Source: Amycolatopsis balhimycina FH 1894
Lineage (GTDB): Bacteria > Actinomycetota > Actinomycetes > Mycobacteriales > Pseudonocardiaceae
Reading direction: 5' to 3'
NCBI RefSeq assembly: GCF_000384295.1
Contig: NZ_KB913037.1
Coordinates: forward strand, 9,871,508 to 9,935,507
Length of the DNA stretch: 64,000 nucleotides
In this document: piece after piece, positions 9,201 to 15,959 of the stretch
How the letters are laid out: each line of letters opens with the position of its first letter
Position numbering within the stretch: the first letter of the stretch is position 1
Translations under genes and position numbers: made by a program
The notes under the pieces: model-generated
The model's database searches: none
What the model saw: only the letters and a program-made list of their open reading frames with translations
What the model was told of the DNA's origin: nothing

Positions 9201-9389
9201 GCTCGTCGGCAGCGTGAGATTGCCGCGGACGTCGTCGATGCCGGGCACGGAAAGCGTGTTCGCGGCGGCGCGGACTCCCGCGCCGGCGTCGGGGCTCGGC
9301 GCCGCACCGGCGCCGGCGCTGCCGAGGGGGACGAGTGCGGCCGCGACGGCCAGCACGACGCCGAAACGGCGCGGGGAGAACAACCTCAT
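6249..9389 (-). CDS. Secreted multidomain glycoside hydrolase with two GH43 modules (arabinan/xylan-active type)
   Basis: 1046-residue exported protein. A signal peptide (residues 1-30, ending GAGAAPS) is followed by a bacterial Ig-like domain (about 40-125), then a GH43-like five-bladed propeller (about 130-445; VRDPFI and WAPEAF visible). A LamG/concanavalin module follows (about 450-655), then a beta-rich linker (about 660-745) and a second GH43 propeller (about 750-1046). The second propeller has the base Asp in NADPNI, AIDPAVF and the acid Glu in REGLF. The family includes alpha-L-arabinofuranosidases and endo-arabinanases; plant hemicellulose or pectin side chains are the likely substrate. 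It is transcribed from a promoter at 9461-9489 with a LacI-type operator just downstream, so it is probably sugar-induced. Confidence 0.88.
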   Translation of the reverse strand: MRLFSPRRFGVVLAVAAALVPLGSAGAGAAPSPDAGAGVRAAANTLSVPGIDDVRGNLTLPTSGSDGTNVTWTSSAPAVITPTGEVTRPATGAPPAKVVLTAKVSLGRENTTRRFTATVVPKPAQEPLAGYSFFYFTGEGTSNGEQIYSALSKGNDPLNWSELNNGQPVLKSSLGEMGVRDPFILRSPDGDKFYLLATDLRIYAGRGWDAAQRSGSRSIMVWESTDLAHWSRQRSVQVSPPTAGNTWAPEAFWDAKRGTYVVYWASKLYAENDPNHTGDSYNRMMYATTRDFVTFSAPQVWIDPGYSVIDSTVIKNQDTYYRFTKDERNNTSSTPCSKFITEEKATDLLDPHYGFVADCIGKATATSPGLSAGEGPTGFKSNTENKWYLFIDEFGGRGYVPFETTDLNSGKWTMSAGAHLPASPRHGTVLPVTQAEMNRLSAPPAPVKADSNGLVAHWPLDAKSGTVAADTTGHGYDGALAGDVSWAGGALAFGGKNGHVQLPNNLLTGANAATVSADVLVDPNQQTPYFLWGLGNTARDGTGNGYLFTTGGTASGGFRGAIATGNWTTEQAAGAGGLPRGVWKNVTLTVGNGVEVLYLDGVEVARNTNATIKPSDLGGGVTAANYLGRSVYASDKTLTGKMKDVRLYDRALSGLEVATLPSNSTAIRSVDLPELKTPAVIDSGAGTVVLPVKPGTDLRRLAPKFGLAPGATIKPDNGKPVNLGSPKKFTVTGAGGDRRVWTVEAHEVHSPVLPGYNADPNIVAFGDTYYLYPTTDGFDGWSGTKFSAWSSKNLVDWEDEGVILDLGKDVSWADKNAWAPTIAKRDGKYYFYFCAEAKIGVAVSDSPTGPFVDSGKPLIAKNPGGGQAIDPAVFLDHTGKPYLYWGNGNAYVVPLNDDMVSYAPAKITRLDGLTDFREGLFMVERKGTYYLSWSIDDTRSEDYRVGYATAPSPAGPFTNHGVILSKDAHLGVLGTGHSSMLQVPGTDDWYLAYHRFGIPGGDGTHRETTIDKLTFRRDGTIAPVVPTLESVRPQRIPWHCGSVRFN

Positions 9390-9425
9390 CGTTGTCGGTT
9401 CCTTCGGGGCGCGTCAGGGGACCAG

Positions 9426-9447
9426 CGCATGTTAACGTTAACATGCG
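9426..9447. promoter_or_regulatory. LacI-family operator upstream of GH43 gene
   Basis: A perfect 22-bp palindrome centred on TTAACGTTAA (outer half-site CGCATGTTAAC). It lies 37 bp before the GH43 start and immediately downstream of the predicted transcription start, the classical position for LacI/CRE-type repression. A related palindrome, GGCTGTTAGCGCTAACAGCC, precedes the aldose epimerase gene (37227-37246). No LacI gene is in the window. Confidence 0.8.
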
Positions 9448-9460
9448 TCGCGGTTGCTGA

Positions 9461-9489
9461 CTCTAAAGTCCCCGGTGTGCGGTGGTCAA
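9461..9489 (-). promoter_or_regulatory. Predicted sigma-70-type promoter for GH43 gene
   Basis: On the minus strand TTGACC (9484-9489), a 17-bp spacer and TTAGAG (9461-9466). The start point would fall near 9453, directly before the LacI-type operator. Confidence 0.55.
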
Positions 9490-9518
9490 GCCCCAGAAGG
9501 AGGGCCGGTGCCGGGAGT

Positions 9519-9569
9519 CCATGAGGGGCGCCCTCATGGACATCGGAGCCATGAGGGCGCCCCTCATGG
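9519..9569. repeat. 21-bp inverted repeat, CCATGAGGGGCGCCCTCATG type
   Basis: Two 21-bp arms (9519-9539 and 9549-9569) are exact reverse complements with a 9-nt loop. Each arm is itself nearly palindromic, so it can fold as two small hairpins or one long one. It lies downstream of the small gene ending at 9606 and upstream of the GH43 promoter, and may terminate transcription coming from 9725. It is unrelated in sequence to the GTGAAGG family. Confidence 0.7.
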
Positions 9570-9605
9570 CACCCGGGCGTGTTCGTGTCTCTTGTGGACG
9601 GACGA

Positions 9606-9725
9606 TCACCGCCGCGTGGTCGAGGCGGTCGTCGTGGTGCGGCTCGCCTGTTCGGCTTGCTTGCGCTGGATCGCTTCCTGGGCTCGCTGCAGCTTGTCGT
9701 GCCAGGCTCCTGAGTCGTTCATCAT
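9606..9725 (-). CDS. Small hypothetical protein (39 aa)
   Basis: A short reading frame starting ATGATGAAC with a GGAG six bases upstream. The product is a hydrophilic, probably helical peptide (WHDKLQRAQEAIQRKQAEQ) with a Thr/Arg-rich tail. It lies about 100 bp downstream of the kinase-like gene on the same strand and before an inverted repeat that could terminate it. I do not recognise a family. The ribosome binding site and amphipathic composition favour a real gene, but it could be chance. Confidence 0.4.
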   Translation of the reverse strand: MMNDSGAWHDKLQRAQEAIQRKQAEQASRTTTTASTTRR

Positions 9726-9823
9726 AGTGTGCTCCGAGGGACCGGATGTGGTGGTGGTAAAGAGAAGTACCCACGCTTTCCGCCGGTGAACCGGGTCTGG
9801 TGTGCTCCACCAGGGTGACAAGG

Positions 9824-10849
9824 TCAGCTCGCGGACAGGCCGGCGTCGAGTAGCCGCTGGGTGATTTCGTCTCGCGGGTAAGGCGTCTTGCGGCTCTCGC
9901 CGTGCAGGGCGAAGTAGAAGTCGTTGACGACGGTCGCCACCGGGGCGTAACGATGGAGGAGCGCCGCCGCCCGCGGGGGCAGCTCCGGTACCTCGCGCCC
10001 CGCCGCGCATTCGCGGACGAAGTCGTTGCGGAAGCGGGGATGTGGCCAGCCGCCGCGGCCGCGGTCCGTCAGGTGCGTGACGATCCAGTTGGCCAGCTGG
10101 GTGACGACGTAGCTGCGGTCGTGGCCCGCGTGGTCGGCGAGGAACTCCGCTTCGGCGTCCGCGAGGTCGAACGCCGGCGACACAGTGAGGCCGAAGTCGG
10201 TGAGGTGGAGCCGTTCGCCGTCGGTGACGATGTTGCGGAAGTGCGCGTCGAAGTGCTGGACGCCCTGCTCGCCCAGGAAACCCGTGATGGCGCGGAGGTC
10301 CTCGTCCACCCGGCCGAGCGCGTCGGGGGTGCTCAGCCAGTCGGCGAGGTTCCAGGGCAGGTATTCGAGGAAGAGCACGAGGTCGGTCGACGACGCCGCG
10401 AGCGCTTCGAGCCGGCGCCGCACGCCGGGGTCGCCGTGCCAGAACGCGACGTCCCGCTCGAGCTCCTCCCGGCCGGGCGGTTCGCGGCGCAGCCCGGCCA
10501 GGACGCGCCAGTGGTGCAGGAGCAGGAAGTTCTCGCGCTGTCCGGTGCGGACCCATCGGCTCGTCGTGCGGTGGGCTGCCAGCTCACGCCAGGCGCCACC
10601 ACCCGCCGAGCCGACGCCGTAGTGGGACCAGGGTGGCAGGCCGTAGAGGTCGGCGGTCGAGTGTTCGTGCCGCAGCTCGACGTCGGTGAGGGCGACCCGC
10701 TTCACGAACACGGGCTCGCCCGCCACCCGCAGCAGCCAGGTCGACCCGCCGATCCCGCTGCCCAGGGGCCGCGCCGACGCGAGCAGGTCGTCGCCGGCCT
10801 CCGCCAGCGCCGCCGAGACGCGGTCGTGGCGCGCGATCCGGTCGTTCAC
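9824..10849 (-). CDS. Protein-kinase-fold phosphotransferase-like protein
   Basis: 341-residue cytoplasmic protein of the kinase-like (aminoglycoside/choline/lipopolysaccharide kinase) fold. The glycine-containing N-lobe (LGSGIGGSTWLLRVAG) leads to a Lys in VFVKRV. The catalytic loop HFDAHFRNIV lies around residues 200-210, and the metal-binding LTDFGLT about 10 residues later. The tail includes RKTPYPRDEI. The GTG at 10849 was chosen because AGGAGG precedes it; longer upstream reading crosses the divergent promoter at 10944-10972. The substrate (small molecule or protein) is unknown. No antibiotic gene is adjacent, so a resistance role is not supported. Confidence 0.75.
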   Translation of the reverse strand: MNDRIARHDRVSAALAEAGDDLLASARPLGSGIGGSTWLLRVAGEPVFVKRVALTDVELRHEHSTADLYGLPPWSHYGVGSAGGGAWRELAAHRTTSRWVRTGQRENFLLLHHWRVLAGLRREPPGREELERDVAFWHGDPGVRRRLEALAASSTDLVLFLEYLPWNLADWLSTPDALGRVDEDLRAITGFLGEQGVQHFDAHFRNIVTDGERLHLTDFGLTVSPAFDLADAEAEFLADHAGHDRSYVVTQLANWIVTHLTDRGRGGWPHPRFRNDFVRECAAGREVPELPPRAAALLHRYAPVATVVNDFYFALHGESRKTPYPRDEITQRLLDAGLSAS

Positions 10850-10943
10850 GCGTACCTCCTCGGGACGACCGTACCGTCGAGGAGTGGAACGCCCCTGCCA
10901 TCCGATGAATTCTTGGCAGATCATCGCGGCAGTGCGGTGCCCA

Positions 10944-10972
10944 TTGACATCAGACCTCGTCGGCTCTAACTT
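10944..10972 (+). promoter_or_regulatory. Strong predicted promoter for the lyase-like gene
   Basis: TTGACA (10944-10949), 17-bp spacer and TAACTT (10967-10972). This is close to the sigma-70/HrdB consensus. It gives a leader of roughly 94 nt before the ATG at 11073. Confidence 0.65.
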
Positions 10973-11072
10973 CGAGACGCAAGACATCGGATGACCAGCC
11001 CGGATTGCCGGGTCCGTCCGCCGGCCGATGTGCACCCCTGCCGAACTCGTCGTCAGGAAGGACACACCGACG

Positions 11073-11867
11073 ATGCCGAAATTCCCCCGCAGGACCCTCC
11101 TGCGTTCCCTCGCCGTCTCCGTACTCGCCATCCCGGTCGTGCTGGGTGCGGCCGGTCCCGCCCAGGCGGCCCCGCTGTGGCACCCCGACCCCGCCTCCGA
11201 CGGGCTGAAGGCCTTCGAGGGCATCGAGGCCGACCGCGGCAACCACCACCCCGACCGCAAGTACGTCGTCGTCGAAGGCGACCACTACCGCTTCAACATC
11301 TGGAAGGACGACCGCGACACCACAGGTGGCGGCGACCGCCAGCGCACCGAGTCGAAAGGCATGGTGCAGAACGGCACCACGCTGAAGATGCACAACGGCG
11401 AGACCTGGACGCTCTCCTACGAGATGTACATCCCGGCCTCGCTGCACGGCACCAGCAAGTTCACCCACATCTTCCAGACGAAGACGCCGTCGACCAACGG
11501 CGGCCCGTGGGTGACCCTGGACCTGACCCGCAGCGGGAGCAAGGAAATGCTCAGCGCCCGCGCCTACGCCAACTCGGGCTCGCCGAGCATCGCGGCCACC
11601 GACCTCGCGCCGCTGCGGAACAAGTGGATCACCATCGAGTGGACGTTCACGCCGGGTTCGAAGGGCAAGGCCGCCTGCGTCATCCGCGACGGCGCCGGCT
11701 CCGGCGCGCCGGTCGCCGCACAGGGCAGCATGACGAGCGTGAACATCCCCGACCAGGGCGACTACGTCCGCCCGAAGTGGGGGATCTACCGCTCGGTCCA
11801 GAGCGCCTCGTCCGACATCCTCGACACCTACCTGCTGTTCCGGAACTACACGGCGGCCCGCAAGTAG
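11073..11867 (+). CDS. Secreted polysaccharide lyase-like protein (concanavalin fold)
   Basis: 264-residue exported protein. The signal peptide (MPKFPRRTLLRSLAVSVLA, cleavage after AQAA near residue 32) carries twin arginines in a non-canonical context. The mature part resembles heparinase I/PL20-like 'polysaccharide lyase' proteins: RTES near residue 90, WTLSYEMYIP, FTHIFQTKT, and near the C terminus KWGIYRS, which is the strand with the conserved Tyr-Arg in this group. GGAAGGA precedes the ATG. The assignment to a lyase rather than a carbohydrate-binding protein rests on remembered motif similarity, so the specific polysaccharide is left open. Confidence 0.65.
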   Translation: MPKFPRRTLLRSLAVSVLAIPVVLGAAGPAQAAPLWHPDPASDGLKAFEGIEADRGNHHPDRKYVVVEGDHYRFNIWKDDRDTTGGGDRQRTESKGMVQNGTTLKMHNGETWTLSYEMYIPASLHGTSKFTHIFQTKTPSTNGGPWVTLDLTRSGSKEMLSARAYANSGSPSIAATDLAPLRNKWITIEWTFTPGSKGKAACVIRDGAGSGAPVAAQGSMTSVNIPDQGDYVRPKWGIYRSVQSASSDILDTYLLFRNYTAARK

Positions 11868-11902
11868 GTGCGCGTTCGCGCGACCAGGGTGACACTGGCG
11901 GC

Positions 11903-13216
11903 ATGAAGGTCGTCGACGGGCAGCGTGGTGCGTACCGTCCATCGACGACCCCGTCGACCGTGCCGTCGGCGCTGCGGCGCGGTCCGTTGCTGGTCACGGC
12001 CGTCTTCGCGGCTCTCGGCGGCGCGGTGATCCCGGCGGCCGCCTTGCCCGCGCTGTGGCGGGTCTGGCAGCTGTACGCGATGCTGTTCGGCGCGGTGGCC
12101 GCCGTCGGGATCGTCACCGCCGTCGCGGTGCTCGGGTGGCCGGCCCGCAAGACGGCGCACTTCGGCGCGCTCGCGGCGGCCGGGGCGCTCGTCCTGTGGA
12201 CGGTCAGCCGTCCGCTCGGCCTGCTGACGCGGTTCGATCCCTGGCAGCCGGCGGACACCGTGGCCGGCTTCACCGACTACGCGGCCGCCGGGCTGCAAGT
12301 TGTCGCGGTGTCGGGCTTTCTCGTCGTGGCCCGGCGCCGGGCGCACCCGTGGCCCTCCGCGGCGCGGCGGGTGACGGCGTGGATCGTGCTGTTCCCGGTG
12401 CTCGCGGCGGTGCTCGGGACCGGCGTGGCGGGCGCCGTCGCGGCCGGCGACAGCGGCACCGGGCCCGCCACGTCGACGTTGCTCGACGCCGGCCCCGGCA
12501 CCTTCGAGTACTGCCGTCCCGACGGGGTTCCGCTGGCCATGGACGTCTACCGGCAGCGGACGGGCGGGCCGCCGTCGCCGGTGGTGCTGTTCCTGCACGG
12601 CGGCGGGCTCGTTCTCGGCAACCGCAAGCCCACGGGCCCGGGCGCGCTGCTCGCCGGCCCGCGGTCCGGGCCGCTGCGGGACGAACTGGTGGCCCGCGGG
12701 TTCGCCGTCGCCTCGATCGACTTCCGCCTCGCGCCCGCCGCGCCGTGGCCGGCCCCGCTGACCGACGCCCGGTGCGCGGTCCGGTTCCTCAAGGCCAACG
12801 CGGCCGCGCTGGCCGTCGACCCGGCCCGGATCGCGGTGGCGGGCACCGGCACGGGCGGCACGCTGGCGTCGCTGCTCGGCGTCGCGCGCGGTCCGGACAC
12901 CGGCCAGTACCCGGGGCAGGACAGCACGGTCCGGGCGGTGGCGGCGCTGTCGGCTCCCGCGGACTTCGGCCTCGCGGGCCTCGACCCGCTCAGCCGCGCG
13001 TCCGTGCTGATGGCACTGGGCCGCTCGCCGGCGACGCTTCGCGAGGCGAGCCCGCTGACGTACGCCGGTCCGGGCGCGCCCCCGTTCCTCATCGGCGACG
13101 GCGGCCGGAAGTCGGCCGAGTTCGCGGCCCGCCTGCGCGCCGCGGGAGTCCCGGTGACCGAAGGGGCGACGACCGACCGAGTGGTCGGGGAGTTCCTGGC
13201 CACGGCCGTGCGCTGA
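11903..13216 (+). CDS. Membrane-anchored alpha/beta-hydrolase-like protein, nucleophile missing
   Basis: 437 residues. The N-terminal ~190 residues contain five hydrophobic membrane segments (from LLVTAVFAALGGAVIPAAAL to VLGTGVAGAVAA). They are followed by a hormone-sensitive-lipase-like domain with the oxyanion motif FLHGGGLVLGN (about residue 230) and DFRLAPAAPWPAPLTDA. Where the family has GDSAGG, this protein has GTGTGG (near residue 317), so the catalytic Ser is absent. The usual C-terminal Asp/His pair is also not visible (DGGRKS, then no His). It is probably a non-enzymatic relative or binding protein. It lies 35 bp after the lyase-like gene on the same strand. Confidence 0.72.
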   Translation: MKVVDGQRGAYRPSTTPSTVPSALRRGPLLVTAVFAALGGAVIPAAALPALWRVWQLYAMLFGAVAAVGIVTAVAVLGWPARKTAHFGALAAAGALVLWTVSRPLGLLTRFDPWQPADTVAGFTDYAAAGLQVVAVSGFLVVARRRAHPWPSAARRVTAWIVLFPVLAAVLGTGVAGAVAAGDSGTGPATSTLLDAGPGTFEYCRPDGVPLAMDVYRQRTGGPPSPVVLFLHGGGLVLGNRKPTGPGALLAGPRSGPLRDELVARGFAVASIDFRLAPAAPWPAPLTDARCAVRFLKANAAALAVDPARIAVAGTGTGGTLASLLGVARGPDTGQYPGQDSTVRAVAALSAPADFGLAGLDPLSRASVLMALGRSPATLREASPLTYAGPGAPPFLIGDGGRKSAEFAARLRAAGVPVTEGATTDRVVGEFLATAVR

Positions 13217-13223
13217 TCGGGGC

Positions 13224-13254
13224 TTGACCTGGAGCGCGCTCCAGGTCCTAACGT
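13224..13254 (+). promoter_or_regulatory. MerR-type promoter upstream of F420 oxidoreductase gene
   Basis: TTGACC (13224-13229) and TAACGT (13249-13254) are 19 bp apart. A perfect 22-bp palindrome (13226-13247, half-site GACCTGGAGCG) spans the spacer. This is the distorted geometry that MerR-family activators correct. No merR gene is adjacent, and the palindrome differs from that at 832-847. Confidence 0.75.
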
Positions 13255-13288
13255 GGTGGGCACGCCAACCATTTCAGGAGCATGCTTC

Positions 13289-14164
13289 ATGGAACTCGGC
13301 TTCCACCTTCCCGTCTTCGACATCGACGGCGGCACCACCGCCATCGCCGGCGAGCTCGCCCGCGTGGGCGCCGCGGCGGAGGAATCCGGCGCGACCTGGT
13401 TGTCCTTCATGGACCACTACTTCCAGATCGAGCCGACCGGCCTCCCCGCCGAGTCGAACATGCTGGAGGGGTACACGACCCTCGGCTACCTCGCCGCGCA
13501 CACGTCCCGGATCGACCTCGGCCTGCTCGTCACCGGCGTGACCTACCGGCACCCCGGGCTGCTCGCGAAGATCGTCACCACGCTCGACGTCCTCTCCGGC
13601 GGCCGGGCCGTCCTCGGCATCGGCGCCGCCTGGTTCGAGCGCGAGCACCAGGGGATGGGGGTGCCGTTCCCGCCGATCGCCGAGCGGTTCGAGCGGCTGG
13701 AGGAAACGCTGCAAATCTGCGGGCAGATGTGGGACCCGGAGAACAACGGCCCGTTCGAGGGCAAGCACTATTCGCTGGCCGAAACGCTCTGCTCACCGCA
13801 GCCGATCCACCGGCCGAAGGTGCTCATCGGCGGCGGTGGGGAACGCAAGACGCTGCGGCTCGTCGCGCAGTACGGCGACGCGTGCAACCTCTTCGGCTCC
13901 TCGCCCGAGGACGTCGCGCACAAGCTGGACGTCCTGCGCGGCCACTGCGACGACCTCGGCCGCGACTACGACGCGATCCGCAAGACGATCCTGGCCAACA
14001 ACCCGCGACCGGCGCCGGACACCCGCGACGAGTTCGTCCGCGCCATGGCGGACTACGCCAAGCTCGGGGTGCAGACCGTGATCGTCACGCCGACCACCGG
14101 CTCCCCGGCCGCGTGGATCGAGGGCATGGCCCCGGCCGTGCCGCAGCTGGCCGATCTCGGCTGA
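13289..14164 (+). CDS. LLM-class F420-dependent oxidoreductase
   Basis: 291-residue luciferase-like monooxygenase-fold enzyme (TIM barrel). The features are ELGFHLPVFD at the start, FMDHYFQ near residue 46, LLVTGVTYRHPGLLAK, the core GRAVLGIGAAWFEREH near residues 106-121 and LIGGGGERKTL near 185. In actinobacteria this subgroup generally uses reduced F420, which is family knowledge. CAGGAG precedes the ATG. The MerR-type promoter directly upstream suggests induction by a small electrophile or drug, and the enzyme may detoxify it. A strong hairpin terminator follows at 14169-14212. Confidence 0.88.
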   Translation: MELGFHLPVFDIDGGTTAIAGELARVGAAAEESGATWLSFMDHYFQIEPTGLPAESNMLEGYTTLGYLAAHTSRIDLGLLVTGVTYRHPGLLAKIVTTLDVLSGGRAVLGIGAAWFEREHQGMGVPFPPIAERFERLEETLQICGQMWDPENNGPFEGKHYSLAETLCSPQPIHRPKVLIGGGGERKTLRLVAQYGDACNLFGSSPEDVAHKLDVLRGHCDDLGRDYDAIRKTILANNPRPAPDTRDEFVRAMADYAKLGVQTVIVTPTTGSPAAWIEGMAPAVPQLADLG

Positions 14165-14168
14165 AGCG

Positions 14169-14212
14169 CCGGGCGGTGCTGCTCGGGCGAAACGCTCGAG
14201 CAGCCCGCCCGG
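14169..14212 (+). terminator. Hairpin terminator after F420 oxidoreductase gene
   Basis: Arms 14169-14185 and 14197-14212 (CCGGGCGGTGCTGCTCG against its near-complement, one bulge) with an 11-nt loop. It starts 5 bp after the stop codon. Confidence 0.65.
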
Positions 14213-14312
14213 TTGCCCTCCACTGTGGCCGGAACGTTCCGCTCTGCGTGGTTGTCACCGCCTCGCCTAATTTGGCCTGGACAACCGAACACAGGGGGAA
14301 GGAACCCAGCCC

Positions 14313-15716
14313 ATGGGCAGATTCGCCCGGCCGGCACGCGTGGCCTGCGTGCTGACCGCAGCATTGACGATCATCGGGATCACCGCCGCGCCCGCCTCCG
14401 CCGATCCCGGCCCGAACCTGAAGGTCACCGCGACCGTGCAGCAGGGCCGCTGGCTGCCGGGGGACGACATCCCGGTCGACTTCACGGTCACCAACATCGG
14501 TGACGCGACCGCGAACCACGTGTCAGGGGCGGCCGAGACCGTGTCCGGGCCGTACTTCTACGTTCCGGAAAAGGAGTGGGGAGACCTGCGTGCCAACGGC
14601 GGCACGTCGTTCGCGCCGGGGGAGAGCCGCACCTACCACCTGCACGGCAGCGTCAATTCCCTCACCGAGGGCGGCCCGCTGGTGGAGTTCACCGCGTACG
14701 GCGAGCTGGACGTCGACGGGACCGACAACTCGGCGCGGGTCACGGTGCCGCTCGTGCCGGCGGGCACCACCGACCGGATGGGCGGCCACCTCTACGGCGA
14801 CCGCGACCGCGACGGGAAGCCGTCGCCGGGTGAGGACCTCGCCGGGGCGGAGGTCCACACCATCGGGATCGGCATGTCGCACGAGGTGGTCACCACCACC
14901 GACGCCGCCGGCCGGTTCATGTTCGAGGGGCTGCCGGTCTCGCGCGACTTCACGCTGTACTTCTCGAAGGTCCCCGACGGCTGGGTGCCCCCGTCGAGCC
15001 TCGCGCCGCTGCGGCTGGACGGCAGCGGCGCGAACACCGCGCTGGAGGTCAAGGCCGTCCGGCCGCTCACCGACGTCCTGACCGAGACCATCACGCTCGA
15101 CAAGACCAGCTACGCGGTCGGCCAGACCGGTACGGCGACGGTCACGCTCACCAACACCGGAACCGAGCCGCTGACCGGCCTGTACGCGGGTTGCGACCCC
15201 GCGGGCAGCGGCCTCGAACTGCAGGTGCCGGACGACCAGTGGGGTGACTTCAGCCCGCTTCGCCAGACGGGTGCGCTGGCGGCGGGGGCGCGTGTGGTGC
15301 TCAAGGTCTCCGGCAAGGTGCCGGAGGCGTCGGCGTTCGTCGGCCGCACGGGTCTCGGGTGCTACCTCGACGGCAAGGCGTACGTCTCCGGCCCGTACAC
15401 GTCCGCGCAGGCCAAGGTGCCGGGCAAGAAGGCCGACGCCAAGGGGCAGGTCTGGACCGACAAGAACGGTAACGGGCGGCCGGACGCAGGCGAGGGCCTG
15501 GCGAAGGTCAAGGTCACGCTGAGTGAGGACGGCACCCACGTCCTTTCGCTGGCCCTGACCGACGCGAACGGCTTCGCGACGTTCCCGCAGGTCGGCGTCG
15601 GGGAGTACCGGATCCGGCCGGTGGGGTCGTGGACGACGATCGGTGACTCGACCGTGTACGTCGTGGCGCCGCCGTACGACTACGGCGACTGGAGCTTGCA
15701 GGTGACTGCGCGCTGA
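14313..15716 (+). CDS. Secreted SdrD-B-like / CARDB-like repeat protein
   Basis: 467-residue exported protein with signal peptide (ending APASADPG near residue 31). The mature part alternates two Ig-like 'VTNIGDATANH' / 'VTLTNTGTEPLTG' domains (CARDB/DUF11-like) with two SdrD B-like domains carrying Ca-binding-type signatures GDRDRDGKPSPGEDLAG and DKNGNGRPDAGEGLAK. Each is followed by a TTDAAGRFMFEGLP-type strand. The layout is domain A-B-A-B, an internal duplication of about 230 residues. There is no LPXTG sorting signal, so it is probably released or loosely wall-bound. GGGGAAGGA precedes the ATG. A structural or adhesive surface role is likely, but the exact function is unknown. Confidence 0.8.
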   Translation: MGRFARPARVACVLTAALTIIGITAAPASADPGPNLKVTATVQQGRWLPGDDIPVDFTVTNIGDATANHVSGAAETVSGPYFYVPEKEWGDLRANGGTSFAPGESRTYHLHGSVNSLTEGGPLVEFTAYGELDVDGTDNSARVTVPLVPAGTTDRMGGHLYGDRDRDGKPSPGEDLAGAEVHTIGIGMSHEVVTTTDAAGRFMFEGLPVSRDFTLYFSKVPDGWVPPSSLAPLRLDGSGANTALEVKAVRPLTDVLTETITLDKTSYAVGQTGTATVTLTNTGTEPLTGLYAGCDPAGSGLELQVPDDQWGDFSPLRQTGALAAGARVVLKVSGKVPEASAFVGRTGLGCYLDGKAYVSGPYTSAQAKVPGKKADAKGQVWTDKNGNGRPDAGEGLAKVKVTLSEDGTHVLSLALTDANGFATFPQVGVGEYRIRPVGSWTTIGDSTVYVVAPPYDYGDWSLQVTAR

Positions 15717-15721
15717 CGCCG

Positions 15722-15762
15722 CCGGAAGCCGCCCAGGGCGACGGGCCAGGGGCGGCTTCCGG
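15722..15762 (+). terminator. Hairpin terminator
   Basis: Perfect 13-bp arms (CCGGAAGCCGCCC at 15722-15734 and its complement at 15750-15762) with a 15-nt loop. It begins 6 bp after the preceding stop. No poly-T follows, as is usual in actinomycetes. Confidence 0.7.
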
Positions 15763-15959
15763 ACTGCGCGTTAACCCGGGGATTACCTCGCCTTTGGTAG
15801 GCATGAGCCGAACCGGCGGGCCGCCGGTTCGAGGTGCCACGCGCCTTTTTCGTCTTTGTCCACTGTGGACGTTCTGGTTTTTCCTTGTACCGGGCGGTGA
15901 ACCACCCCGGTCGTCGCGCCGTGTGCCGTGGTGAGGTGGCGATCGGAAAGGAGGGGCTG

